Source: Mycolicibacterium madagascariense (lineage in GTDB: Bacteria; Actinomycetota; Actinomycetes; Mycobacteriales; Mycobacteriaceae). From it: a stretch of DNA of 64,000 bases. The DNA is taken from the NCBI RefSeq assembly GCF_010729665.1, contig NZ_AP022610.1, positions 3,038,001 through 3,102,000 of the forward strand, given 5' to 3'. This document shows, in pieces, positions 35,018-43,770 of the stretch. The first letter of the stretch is position 1, and the number at the start of each line of letters is the position of its first letter. The notes under the pieces were generated by a model. That model saw only the letters and a program-made list of their open reading frames with translations, ran no database searches and was not told where the DNA came from. The position numbers and the translations under genes were made by a program.

Positions 35018-35791
35018 GTGGCGACCGCGGACCAGAGGCCGCAGATGCGGCCCGTGGATCGGCGACCGCTCTACGAGCAGGTGGGCGAGCGACTGCGCGA
35101 GTTCGTGGACGTCAACGGCCTGCAGCCGGGGGCTCGATTGATGACCGAACGCGAACTGGCACAACAACTCTCGGTGGGGCGCTCCTCGATCAGGGAGGCC
35201 ATCACCGCCCTGCGGATCCAGGGCATGGTGGAGGTCCGGCACGGCGACGGCATCTATCTGCTGCGGCGTCCGGAGGACCTGATCGACACCCTGGCCGCCG
35301 AACTCGTCGAGACCCACATCGACCATCCCTACATCTGGGAGACCCGCCAAGCGTTGGAGACCCAGTGCGCGCGGCTGGCGGCGACGCGCGCCACGGCAGG
35401 CGATCTACGCAAGCTCAAGCGCGCCCTCAAGACCATGGGCGCCGAGATCGCCGAGGGCGAGCCCGGTCTCGACGGCGACCGGCAGTTTCATCTCGGAGTG
35501 GCCCAGGCCTCGCACAATCCGATCCTGATCCGGTTGCTCTCCGGCCTGCGGGAGTCACTCGACCGCACGTCGGAGACGTCGCTGACCAGGAGCGGGCAGC
35601 CCGCGAAGTCACTCGCCCAGCACGAGCTCATCTTCGAGGCCATTCGCGCACGGGAGCCGACGCAGGCCGCCGACACCATGCTGCAACACCTGGTCGGCAC
35701 CACCGACACCCTGGTGAAGGCCCCCTCGGTGACCCCCGCGCCACCGCCGCCACCTGCACGGACGCGCCGAGCGGCGGTTCCGCGGGACTGA
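35018..35791 (+). CDS. GntR family regulator, FadR subfamily (FCD domain)
   Basis: A 257-residue regulator starting at GTG 35018 after an excellent GGAGGAG site (35005-35011). Residues 18-85 form the GntR winged helix (PLYEQVGERLREFV.., TERELAQQLSVGRSSIREA, RHGDGIYL). Residues 100-230 are the all-helical FCD effector domain, with ETRQALETQCARLAA and metal-binding His candidates in DRQFHLGVAQASHNP and AQHELIFEAI. A Pro-rich tail ends the protein. It most likely binds the shared 19-bp element, repressing its own gene and the GS-nitrilase operon. Confidence 0.9.
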   Translation: MATADQRPQMRPVDRRPLYEQVGERLREFVDVNGLQPGARLMTERELAQQLSVGRSSIREAITALRIQGMVEVRHGDGIYLLRRPEDLIDTLAAELVETHIDHPYIWETRQALETQCARLAATRATAGDLRKLKRALKTMGAEIAEGEPGLDGDRQFHLGVAQASHNPILIRLLSGLRESLDRTSETSLTRSGQPAKSLAQHELIFEAIRAREPTQAADTMLQHLVGTTDTLVKAPSVTPAPPPPPARTRRAAVPRD

Positions 35792-35865
35792 GGCCGTCGC
35801 CGGGGGCTCCGATGAATAGCCGATGCTGAGGTCTTACACAGCTGCTACTTAATTTCGCTAACCAA

Positions 35866-35871
35866 TATAGT
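35866..35871 (+). promoter_or_regulatory. probable -10 box for the small secreted protein gene
   Basis: TATAGT lies in an AT-rich patch (35846-35880) that is exceptional in this GC-rich window, 90 bases upstream of the secreted-protein gene. No convincing -35 was found, which is normal for mycobacterial SigA promoters. Confidence 0.45.
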
Positions 35872-35958
35872 TCTCATGTCAGCGACTGGATCGACCCCGA
35901 GCCAGCCAATGACGGTATCTCCGACGACAGGTGGCCTGCCGTCCGATACGAAAGGACG

Positions 35959-36267
35959 ATGAGAGACATGAAACCTGCAAAGCTCTTGGCCAGCGTGGCA
36001 ATCGCCGGTGGCCTGGCCGCCGGCGCACTCGGCCTCAGCACGGGGATCGCCAGCGCCGCTCCCGGCCAGGCTCCCATCCCCGTCGACTGGGGTCACCCGC
36101 ATCCGGGTGGACCCGGCTGGGGTGGTCCCGGACCCGTCGGTTGGGGCCCGCCTCCCCCGCCCCCGCCGCCTTACTACGGTGGCTACGGCGGCGGACCGTT
36201 CCCCGGTGGCTGGAACGGCGGCTGGGAGCCCAACGGCGGCGTCTGCCTGGGACCGTTCTGCGTCTAG
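35959..36267 (+). CDS. small secreted Gly/Pro/Trp-rich protein
   Basis: A 102-residue protein with a signal peptide (MKPAKLLASVAIAGGLAAG.., cleavage near ASA-APG). The mature part is rich in Gly, Pro and Trp with an eight-Pro run, YYGGYGGG and a C-terminal pair of Cys (GVCLGPFCV). It resembles in style the larger Gly-Pro protein at 6194, including the CxxxFC-like ending versus the CQPPFC beginning of that protein. ATG at 35968 is an alternative start. Function unknown. Confidence 0.8.
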   Translation: MRDMKPAKLLASVAIAGGLAAGALGLSTGIASAAPGQAPIPVDWGHPHPGGPGWGGPGPVGWGPPPPPPPPYYGGYGGGPFPGGWNGGWEPNGGVCLGPFCV

Positions 36268-36304
36268 CAGCCCGCATCTGACGACGATCGAACATCGCCC
36301 AACG

Positions 36305-36340
36305 GGGGCGGTGGACCGCACGACGGTTCACCGCCCCTTT
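36305..36340 (+). terminator. hairpin terminator after the small secreted protein
   Basis: GGGGCGGTGGACC (36305-36317) pairs with GGTTCACCGCCCC (36325-36337) with a single mismatch and a 7-base loop, followed by TTT. It lies 38 bases after the stop and separates the secreted-protein gene from the sulfur operon. Confidence 0.85.
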
Positions 36341-36411
36341 GGCGTTCTCGGTTCGAATCGCGCTGACGCAAAGCGGTGACCCGCGGCGACGGGGCGGCAA
36401 GACTTCCGGCA

Positions 36412-37863
36412 GTGACCCGAACGATCCGCGTCAACGCCTTCGACATGAATTGCGTCGCCCACCAATCCCCCGGCCTCTGGCGCCACCCCGAGGATCAGTC
36501 CGCCCGCTACCGGACGCTGTCCTACTGGGTCGAGCTGGCGACGTTGCTCGAGCGCGGGCGCTTCGACGGCCTGTTCATCGCCGACGTCCTCGGCACCTAC
36601 GACGTGTACGGCGCCAGCGACGAAGCCGCCATCCGGCAGGCGGCTCAGGTACCCGTCAACGATCCCCTGCTGCTGGTGTCCGCGATGGCACTGGTGACCG
36701 AGCACCTCGGCTTCGGCATCACGACCGGCACCGGATTCGAGCATCCGTATCCGTTCGCCCGCCGCATCTCCACACTCGACCACCTCACCAACGGCCGGGT
36801 CGGCTGGAACGTCGTGACCGGCTACCTGCCCGCGGCCGCGCGCAACATGGGTCAGACCGACCAGCCCGCCCACGACGCCCGCTACGATCACGCCGACGAG
36901 TACCTCGAGGTGCTCTACAAGCTGTGGGAAGGGTCCTGGGAAGACGACGCGGTCATCCGCGACCGCGAGCGCGGCGTCTTCACCGACCCCGCCAAGGTGC
37001 ACCACATCGGCCATGCCGGAACGCATTTCACCGTGCCGGGGATCCATCTGTCCGAGCCGTCACCGCAGCGCACCCCGGTGATCTTCCAGGCCGGAGCGTC
37101 CCCGCGCGGGGTGCGGTTCGCCGCCGAGAACGCCGAGGCCATCTTCACCGCCGCCCCCACGAAGGCCATCCTGGCCGAGACGGTGTCCACCATCCGCCGC
37201 GAGCTCGAACTGGCGGGCCGAGATCCGTACGCCGCCAAGATCTTCAACCTCACCACGGTCATCACCGCGGCCACCGACGACGAGGCGCGCGCCAAGCACG
37301 CCGACTACCTGTCCTACGGTGACCCCGAGGGAGCGCTGGTGTTCATGTCCGGCTGGATGGGCGTCGACCTCGCCCGCTACGGACTCGACGAACCGATCGG
37401 CAACGTGGACTCGAACGCCATCCTCTCCGCGGTCAGGGCGTTCCAGTCCGCCGACCCCGACGGCGGCGAGTGGGCCGTGCGGGACATCGCCGACTGGGGC
37501 ACGATCGGCGGCATCGGACCGCTCGTCGTCGGCTCCGGCGAACGCGTGGCCGACGTCCTGCAGGAGTGGGTCGACGAGACCGACGTCGACGGGTTCAACC
37601 TGGCGTACGCCGTCACCCCCGGCACCTTCGCCGACTTCATCGACCACGTCGTGCCGGTGCTGACCGCGCGTGGTGCCTACCAGGCCGAGTATGCGCCAGG
37701 ATCGTTGCGCCACAAGCTCTTCGGACGCGGCGACCGGCTGCCGGAGGAACACCGCGGTGCGCGGTACCGGGTCGGCGGTCCGTCGTCGACCATCATCGAG
37801 CGGCCATCCACCGTGCCGTCGAGCCCGGCTTCGGTAGCCTCGCAGCCGACGGCCACCAGATAG
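36412..37863 (+). CDS. NtaA/SnaA/DszA-type FMN-dependent monooxygenase (second copy)
   Basis: A 483-residue luciferase-like monooxygenase with the same group features as the 28.1-29.5 kb gene: NAFDMNCVAHQSPGLWRHPED, YDVYGASDEAAIRQAAQVP, ISTLDHLTNGRVGWNVVTGY, KLWEGSWEDD, PQRTPVIFQAGASPRGV and LRHKLFGRGDRLPEEH. The two proteins are clearly diverged, so they probably have different substrates. GTG 36412 is preferred because it starts at the family's usual MTRTIRVNAF; GTG 36376 is also in frame. First gene of a three-gene operon with ssuD and an SfnB-like gene. Confidence 0.88.
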   Translation: MTRTIRVNAFDMNCVAHQSPGLWRHPEDQSARYRTLSYWVELATLLERGRFDGLFIADVLGTYDVYGASDEAAIRQAAQVPVNDPLLLVSAMALVTEHLGFGITTGTGFEHPYPFARRISTLDHLTNGRVGWNVVTGYLPAAARNMGQTDQPAHDARYDHADEYLEVLYKLWEGSWEDDAVIRDRERGVFTDPAKVHHIGHAGTHFTVPGIHLSEPSPQRTPVIFQAGASPRGVRFAAENAEAIFTAAPTKAILAETVSTIRRELELAGRDPYAAKIFNLTTVITAATDDEARAKHADYLSYGDPEGALVFMSGWMGVDLARYGLDEPIGNVDSNAILSAVRAFQSADPDGGEWAVRDIADWGTIGGIGPLVVGSGERVADVLQEWVDETDVDGFNLAYAVTPGTFADFIDHVVPVLTARGAYQAEYAPGSLRHKLFGRGDRLPEEHRGARYRVGGPSSTIIERPSTVPSSPASVASQPTATR

Positions 37864-37875
37864 GAGCGACAGCAC

Positions 37876-39045
37876 GTGACCGTGAAACTCCATTGGTTCC
37901 TGCCCACCTACGGCGACAGCCGCCACATCGTGGGTGGCGGCCACGGCACCCCGGCCGGCGCCGCGCACAGCGACCGCGACGCCTCCATCGACTACCTCGC
38001 CTCGATCGTCAGGGCCGCCGAGACGTTCGGGTTCACCGGCGCTCTGATACCGACCGGCGCGTGGTGCGAGGACGCCTTCGTCACCGCGGCTCTGCTCGCG
38101 CGCGAAACCACCTCGCTGGCCTTCCTCGTCGCGTTCCGTCCCGGTCTGGTCAGCCCGACCCTGTCGGCACAGATGGCGGCCACCTTCGCGCGGCACGCGC
38201 CGGGCCGCATCCTGCTCAACGTCGTCGTCGGGGGTGAAGCCCACGAGCAGCGCGCCTTCGGCGACCATCTGGACAAGGACGCCCGCTACGAGAGGTGCGA
38301 CGAGTTCCTCGACGTCGTGCGCCGCCTGTGGGCCGGCGAGACCGTCACGAAGGACGGCACGCACATCACGGTCGAGGAGGCGTCGCTGGCGACGCTGCCG
38401 AACCCCGTGCCGCCGTTGTACTTCGGCGGCAGCTCGGCCGCCGCCGGCCCCGTCGCGGCGCGCCACGCCGACGTGTACCTCACCTGGGGCGAACCCCCGG
38501 AGGCCGTGCGCGAGAAGGTCGAGTGGATCCGCAAGGAAGCTGCCGACGAGGGCCGCACCGTCCGTTTCGGCATTCGCCTGCACACCATCTCGCGCGACAC
38601 CACCGACGAGGCGTGGGCGCAGGCCGACAGGCTCATCGGCGCGCTCGACGAGGACACCGTCGCGGCGGCCCAGGCGGGGCTGAGCCGCAGCCAGTCCGAG
38701 GGACAGCGGCGGATGCGCGCCCTGCACGAGGCGAACCGGGCCGACGGCTCCTGGAGCAATGCGCGCAGTCTCGAGGTTGCGCCCAACCTGTGGGCCGGTG
38801 TCGGACTCGTGCGCGGCGGGGCGGGCACCGCCCTGGTCGGCAGCCACACCGACGTCGCCGACCGCATCGCCGAGTACGCCGAGGTCGGGATCGACGAGTT
38901 CATCTTCTCCGGCTATCCCCACCTCGAGGAGCTGTTCTGGTTCGGCGAGGGCGTCGTGCCGATCCTGCGCGAGCGCGGCCTCTTCGACGCCGGACGCCTC
39001 GACGCGGCGCCCGCGTCGATTCCGTTCGTCGGCTCCGCGCGGTGA
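37876..39045 (+). CDS. ssuD: FMNH2-dependent alkanesulfonate monooxygenase
   Basis: A 389-residue protein that follows SsuD along its whole length: WFLPTYGDSR, GFTGALIPTGAWCEDAF, FLVAFRPGLVSPT, PPLYFGGSSAAAG, YLTWGEPPEAVREK, RFGIRLHTISRDT, NLWAGVGLVRGGAGTALVGS and FSGYPHLEE. It releases sulfite and an aldehyde from alkanesulfonates with O2 and FMNH2. No ssuE-type FMN reductase and no ssuABC importer are in the window; the metNIQ system 6 kb away could supply substrate. Twelve bases separate it from the previous gene. Confidence 0.93.
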   Translation: MTVKLHWFLPTYGDSRHIVGGGHGTPAGAAHSDRDASIDYLASIVRAAETFGFTGALIPTGAWCEDAFVTAALLARETTSLAFLVAFRPGLVSPTLSAQMAATFARHAPGRILLNVVVGGEAHEQRAFGDHLDKDARYERCDEFLDVVRRLWAGETVTKDGTHITVEEASLATLPNPVPPLYFGGSSAAAGPVAARHADVYLTWGEPPEAVREKVEWIRKEAADEGRTVRFGIRLHTISRDTTDEAWAQADRLIGALDEDTVAAAQAGLSRSQSEGQRRMRALHEANRADGSWSNARSLEVAPNLWAGVGLVRGGAGTALVGSHTDVADRIAEYAEVGIDEFIFSGYPHLEELFWFGEGVVPILRERGLFDAGRLDAAPASIPFVGSAR

Positions 39046-40235
39046 TCGCCACCGCCGCGGCCGTGGCGGTGGCGCAACGACTCGCCGAGGACGTCGGTGC
39101 GCAGGCCGGCGCCAGGGACGCGGCCCGCGAGCTTCCCCACGACCAGGTGAAGGCGCTCAAGGAGTCCGGGCTGCTGGCGCTGACCGTCCCCCGCGAGCAC
39201 GGCGGCGTCGACGCGCCCGCGACCGTGGTGGCCGAGGTGTTCCGCGTGCTGGCCGACGCCGACCCATCGCTGGCGCAGATTCCCCAGTCGCACTTCACCT
39301 TTCTGGAGGCTCTGCGGCTGCAGGGCACCCCCGGGCAGCGCTCCTTCTTCTACGGCTTGGTGTGCCAGGGCGCGCTCTTCGCCAACGCCCAGACCGAACG
39401 GGGACCGCACCCGGTCGACGTGGACGCCACCACCCTGACCCCGGACGCCACGGGCGACTTCGTCCTGTCCGGTCGCAAGTTCTATTGCACGGGAGCGTTG
39501 TTCGCGGACTGGGTGATCGTCCGCGCGTCCCTGTCGGACGGCTCGGGGACCACTCCTACCGCGGCCACCCCCAAGGCGGTGGCCTTCGTGCCGCGCGACG
39601 TCGACGGCCTCGAGATCGTCGACGACTGGGACGGCATGGGGCAGCGCACCACGGCGTCCGGCACCGTCACCCTGCAGGACGTGCGGGTGCCTGCCGCGCA
39701 CGTCGTGCCGTTCACCCCGATCTTCGCCGGCCCCACCGTCTACGGCGCCAACGCCCAACTGCTGCACGCCGCGATCGACGTCGGCATCGCGACGGGCGCA
39801 TTCGCCGAGGGCGTCCGGCAGGCCGCCAAGGCCAGGCCCCACTTCGAGGCGGGCGTGGCGAGCGCGGCCGAGGACCCGACCCTGATCCAGGTGGCCGGTG
39901 AGCTGCTGGTCACGGTGCGCGGAGCCCAGGCCCTGCTCGCCGAGGCCGCCGCGCGGGTGGACGCCGCGCGCGCCGACCTGACCGCGGACACGGCGGCACG
40001 AGCTTCGGTCGCGGTGGCGATCGCGAAGGTCGCCGCGGTGCGGGCGGCCCTGGAGGCGGCCAACGCGCTCTTCGAACTCGGCGGCACCCGCAGCGCATCG
40101 GCGGCCGCAAACCTGTCCCGGCACTGGCGCGATGCCCGCACCCACACCCTGCACGACGCGACCCGGTGGAAGGTGCAGCACCTCGGCCGGTACGCGCTGT
40201 CGGGCACCGAACCGCCCCGGCACGGACAAATCTGA
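39042..40235 (+). CDS. SfnB/DszC-like acyl-CoA dehydrogenase-fold flavoprotein
   Basis: A 397-residue acyl-CoA-dehydrogenase-superfamily protein in the SfnB/DszC group. Typical segments: ALKESGLLALTVPREHGG, PSLAQIPQSHFTFLEALR, FANAQTERG, SGRKFYCTGALFADW, DDWDGMGQRTTASGTV and the late FELGGTRSASAAANLSRHWRDARTHTLH pieces. DszC-type members are FMNH2-dependent monooxygenases on thiophene or sulfone sulfur; SfnB is associated with dimethyl sulfone use. Its GTG start overlaps the ssuD stop (GTGA, 39042-39045), strong evidence for joint function in sulfur acquisition. Confidence 0.87.
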   Translation: MIATAAAVAVAQRLAEDVGAQAGARDAARELPHDQVKALKESGLLALTVPREHGGVDAPATVVAEVFRVLADADPSLAQIPQSHFTFLEALRLQGTPGQRSFFYGLVCQGALFANAQTERGPHPVDVDATTLTPDATGDFVLSGRKFYCTGALFADWVIVRASLSDGSGTTPTAATPKAVAFVPRDVDGLEIVDDWDGMGQRTTASGTVTLQDVRVPAAHVVPFTPIFAGPTVYGANAQLLHAAIDVGIATGAFAEGVRQAAKARPHFEAGVASAAEDPTLIQVAGELLVTVRGAQALLAEAAARVDAARADLTADTAARASVAVAIAKVAAVRAALEAANALFELGGTRSASAAANLSRHWRDARTHTLHDATRWKVQHLGRYALSGTEPPRHGQI

Positions 40236-40319
40236 TCGACCCATGTGACGTTCCCCCCGCCATGCTGTGATCGAATGACGGGGGCCAGAGCGGTCTGGTG
40301 AACGATCAAGGGGCAGACG

Positions 40320-41882
40320 TTGATTCAGCGAGCGGATCAGACGAACGCAGTCGACGCCCTGCGTTCGGACTACGACAAGACGCCGTACACCTCGAATTCA
40401 TTTCCGCAGTCGGCGCCGGGCAAGCTTGCGGCGATCGCGCACCTGTTCGGACTGCCCGCACCCGAGGTCGCCCGTGCGCGCGTCCTCGAGATCGGTTGTG
40501 CCGCCGGGGGAAACCTCATCCCCTTCGCCGCGACGCATCCGCAGGCCCGGGTGGTCGGGATCGATCTGTCAGAGGTGCAGATCGAGCAGGGCCGGACCCA
40601 GGCCCGCGCCGTCGGTGTCGACAACCTCGAGCTCATCGCCGGTGACGTCGCACGGCTCGATCTCGCGGCGCTCGGTCGGTTCGACTTCGTCATCGCCCAC
40701 GGTGTCTACAGCTGGGTGCCGCCGCAGGTGCAGGACGCGCTCCTCGCGGCCATCCGCTCGACGCTGACGCCCACTGGTGTCGCCTACGTCAGCTACAACA
40801 CCTACCCGGGCTGGAAGTCCAAGGAGACCCTGCGCGACGCCATGCTGCTCGCCAGCGGGGCGCACACCACCCCGCAGGACAAGGCCCGCGAGGCCCGCGC
40901 GATGGCCGACTTCCTCGAAGCCGCGGCGCCCGCGGACAGCGTGCTGGCCAAGGTCGTCGCCGTCGCCAAGGACCACGCCCTCGGGTTCGCCGACTCCTAC
41001 CTCCTGCACGACGAGCTGGCCGCGTTCAACGCCCCGTGCTACTTCTACGAGATGATCGGCCGAGCGGGCGCGCACGGTCTGACGTACCTGGCGGAGGCCC
41101 ACGTCGAGACCATGTTCCCCGGCAACTTCGGTCCCACGGTGAAGGACTTCCTCGACGCCAAGTGCGGCGGCGTTCAGGTCCTGATCGAGCAGTACCTCGA
41201 CTTCGTCCTCAACCGCATGTTCCGGGAGACGCTGTTCGTCCACGCCGACGCCACGCCACGCATCAGCCATCAGCCGGACCCCGGCCGGTACCGGCCTCTT
41301 CACGTGGCGGCGTGGGTGCCGCCGGCCGCCGAGCCGACGGTGCTCGACCATTCGCGTCAGGAGTACGTCGTCTCCGATGCGACCTTGTTCACGAATGATC
41401 CCGGGGTCAAGGCCGCGATGGACGCGTTCAGTGCGCGTTGGCCCTGGACCCTGTCGCGACAGGAGCTGTTCGACGCCGTGCACGGGCGGCTGGTGTCCGC
41501 CGGACTGACTCCCAGCGACCAACTCGCGGGCCACCTCGACAACCTGGTGGGGGTGTTGATCACGCAGGGCGTGGCCAATTTCCGGCTGACTCCGGTGATA
41601 CCCGAAAGCGCTTCTGGCGCTTTTCGACTCGACGAGCGCGTGCGCCGGATGGCGGAGCTGACCCGCGAGCGGGATGGCGCAGCCCGCACGTTCAACGTCT
41701 GGCACGAGACGGTGGAGTTGTCACCGGTCGATGGCCACCTGGTACCGCTGCTGGACGGCAGCCGCGATCGCGATGCGCTGCTGACCGCCCTGTCGGCCAC
41801 GATGCAGGACGAGCCAGCCGTCCTCGCCGACCTCGTCGACACCCTGCCGCAGCGCCTGGTCGAGATGAAGCTGCTGGGCTGA
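40320..41882 (+). CDS. class I SAM methyltransferase with methyltransferase-regulatory domain
   Basis: A 520-residue protein. The Rossmann methyltransferase (about residues 20-190) has motif I LEIGCAAGGN (56-65) and the acidic end of strand 2 in VVGIDLS. A middle methyltransferase-regulatory domain (about 220-310, around LLHDELAAFNAPCYFYEM) and a C-terminal helical domain follow. The best start is TTG 40320, seven bases after AAGGGG; no ATG or GTG is better placed. Proteins of this layout occur in many bacteria with unknown substrates. A weak inverted repeat, CCCCCG (40254-40259) with CGGGGG (40279-40284), precedes it. Confidence 0.8.
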   Translation: MIQRADQTNAVDALRSDYDKTPYTSNSFPQSAPGKLAAIAHLFGLPAPEVARARVLEIGCAAGGNLIPFAATHPQARVVGIDLSEVQIEQGRTQARAVGVDNLELIAGDVARLDLAALGRFDFVIAHGVYSWVPPQVQDALLAAIRSTLTPTGVAYVSYNTYPGWKSKETLRDAMLLASGAHTTPQDKAREARAMADFLEAAAPADSVLAKVVAVAKDHALGFADSYLLHDELAAFNAPCYFYEMIGRAGAHGLTYLAEAHVETMFPGNFGPTVKDFLDAKCGGVQVLIEQYLDFVLNRMFRETLFVHADATPRISHQPDPGRYRPLHVAAWVPPAAEPTVLDHSRQEYVVSDATLFTNDPGVKAAMDAFSARWPWTLSRQELFDAVHGRLVSAGLTPSDQLAGHLDNLVGVLITQGVANFRLTPVIPESASGAFRLDERVRRMAELTRERDGAARTFNVWHETVELSPVDGHLVPLLDGSRDRDALLTALSATMQDEPAVLADLVDTLPQRLVEMKLLG

Positions 41883-41886
41883 CGGG

Positions 41887-43734
41887 TCAATCCCATTGGC
41901 CGGCAAGGTATTGCGCGCGACAGGCCCGGCGCGCGAGCTTGCCGCTGGTGGTCCGCGGAATGGCGCCCGCGGGGAGCAGACGCACGTCGTGCACCGCCAG
42001 CGCGTGCCGCTCGGCCACGGCCGTCCTGATCGCCGCCAGCGCGGCCGCGGGGTCACCGCGGTGCGAGCGGGCCGCCCGCTCGGCGATGATCACCAGCCGT
42101 TCGCCGCCAACGTCGCGGCCATCGGGCGCGGGAATGGTGAAGGCTGCCACGTATCCCCGTCGTACGGCGGGTGAGGCATCGGCGGTCGTCGCCTCCACGT
42201 CCTGCGGGTAGACGTGGCGGCCGTCCACCTCGATGCGGTCGACGATGCGGCCGGTGACGTATAGCTCGCCGTCGAGGTAGACCCCGAGATCGCCTGTGCG
42301 CAGCCATCTTCCGTCGATCGGTGGACCGGCCGCATGGCTGCCGTCGGTCAGTCGGGACCGCAGCGTGGCGCCGAACGTGCGGGCGGTCTCCTCGGGCTGC
42401 CCCCAGTAACCGCGCCCGACGTTGTCGCCGTGCAACCACATCTCCCCCACCCGGCCGTCGGGAAGCTCGTCGCCGGTGTCGGGATCTACGACCGCGGCCC
42501 ACAGGCTGCGTGCGACCTGACCGGAGGAGACCTGCGCCACCGCGCCCGGGGCGTCGGCCGGGACGGGAACCGCCCGCCCGGCGGCGAGCTCGTCGCGGTC
42601 GAAGTACGTCACCGCGGGCGCCGCCGTCGGCGCGGTGGTCGCGACGAACAGCGTGGCCTCGGCGATGCCGTAGGAGGGCTTGATCGCGGTCGCGGGCAAA
42701 CCGTACGGCGCGAAGGCCTCGTGGAAGGCGGTGATGGCCTCGACGCTGACCGGCTCCGACCCGATGATGAGCACCACGTGGCTCAGGTCGACGTCGGCCC
42801 CCGGCGCCGGACGTCCCCGCTGCGCCGTCCACTCGTAGGCGAAGTTCGGGGCGGCCGTGACGACGCGACCGTGGCTCGAGCCCTCTGACAGCGCGCGGAT
42901 CCAGCGTTCCGGACGGCGGATGAACGCCGTCGGCGACATCAGCGTGGAGTGGCCGCCGTACACCGCGGGAAAGCCGATCATCGACAGCCCCATGTCGTGG
43001 TAGAGCGGTAACCAGCTGACGCCGTGGGTGTTTCGGTCCAACAGGTCGATGGAGAGGATCATCTGGATCAGGTTGGTCCCGACCGCCCGGTGGGTGATCT
43101 CGACGCCGACGGGCGGACGGGTCGACCCCGAGGTGTACTGCAGGTGCGAGACGTCGTCGACGTCGACCTCGACGGGAACGAAGTCGACGTGCGCGGCATC
43201 CGGGATGTCGTCGACGACGAGGAGGCGCGGGCGCAGCTCGGGGGGCAGGGTGTCCAGGAAGGCCTCGACCGCCTCGGTGGCCGCCGCGGTCACCAGCACG
43301 ACGGCGGGCCGGGAGTCGCGCAACGCGGTGTCGAGCCGCTCGGCGTGACCGGGCAACTCCGGCGCGAAAAGCGGCACGGCAACGGTGCCCGTCCGGATGG
43401 CGGCGTAGAAGGCCGCGACGTAGTCGAGGCCCTGCGGCGCGAGGATCGCCACGCGATCACCGCGGGACACCAGCTGCTGCAGGCGTGCGCCGATGGCCCG
43501 CATCCGGACGCCGAGCTGGGCCCACGTCAGCTCGACGACCCGGCCGTCGTCGGCGCCGGCGTAGTCCAGATAGCGGTAGGCGACCGCGTCGCCGACGAAG
43601 GTGATGTTGCGGTCGATCAGCGACGACAGCGTGACGTCCGGGGGCATCTCGACGTTGCCCTCGGCATCGAGACAATCCTCGATCCGCAGCAGACCGGTGG
43701 GAGCGACGAAGTCCTGCCGAGCACCGCGAGCCAT
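41887..43734 (-). CDS. fatty-acyl-AMP ligase (FAAL)
   Basis: A 615-residue adenylate-forming enzyme of the FAAL group. Motifs: LQYTSGSTRPPVGV (P-loop-like A3), WLPLYHDMGL, SYGIAEATLFVA (A5), WLRTGDLG and GRIVDRIEVDGRHVYPQDVEA (A8 hinge), with the C-terminal PRTTSGKLAR Lys. FAALs activate fatty acids as acyl adenylates for transfer to an acyl carrier protein of a PKS, rather than to CoA. Here there is no PKS or ACP within 5 kb, so it is stand-alone. The type III PKS 6 kb away uses CoA thioesters in known cases, so a direct link is doubtful. Convergent with the methyltransferase gene. Confidence 0.9.
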   Translation of the reverse strand: MARGARQDFVAPTGLLRIEDCLDAEGNVEMPPDVTLSSLIDRNITFVGDAVAYRYLDYAGADDGRVVELTWAQLGVRMRAIGARLQQLVSRGDRVAILAPQGLDYVAAFYAAIRTGTVAVPLFAPELPGHAERLDTALRDSRPAVVLVTAAATEAVEAFLDTLPPELRPRLLVVDDIPDAAHVDFVPVEVDVDDVSHLQYTSGSTRPPVGVEITHRAVGTNLIQMILSIDLLDRNTHGVSWLPLYHDMGLSMIGFPAVYGGHSTLMSPTAFIRRPERWIRALSEGSSHGRVVTAAPNFAYEWTAQRGRPAPGADVDLSHVVLIIGSEPVSVEAITAFHEAFAPYGLPATAIKPSYGIAEATLFVATTAPTAAPAVTYFDRDELAAGRAVPVPADAPGAVAQVSSGQVARSLWAAVVDPDTGDELPDGRVGEMWLHGDNVGRGYWGQPEETARTFGATLRSRLTDGSHAAGPPIDGRWLRTGDLGVYLDGELYVTGRIVDRIEVDGRHVYPQDVEATTADASPAVRRGYVAAFTIPAPDGRDVGGERLVIIAERAARSHRGDPAAALAAIRTAVAERHALAVHDVRLLPAGAIPRTTSGKLARRACRAQYLAGQWD

Positions 43735-43770
43735 GTCGGCAGTCTATGCGGCGCAACGGATCACGGCCGT

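Noticed and set aside
37060..38922. 620-codon minus-strand open frame
   Set aside because: It runs antisense to the monooxygenase and ssuD genes, whose products are clearly recognisable; long antisense frames are expected at this GC content.
40254..40284. CCCCCG...CGGGGG hairpin as a terminator of the sulfur operon
   Set aside because: The stem is only 6 bp with a 19-base loop and no T run, so it was not listed as a feature.
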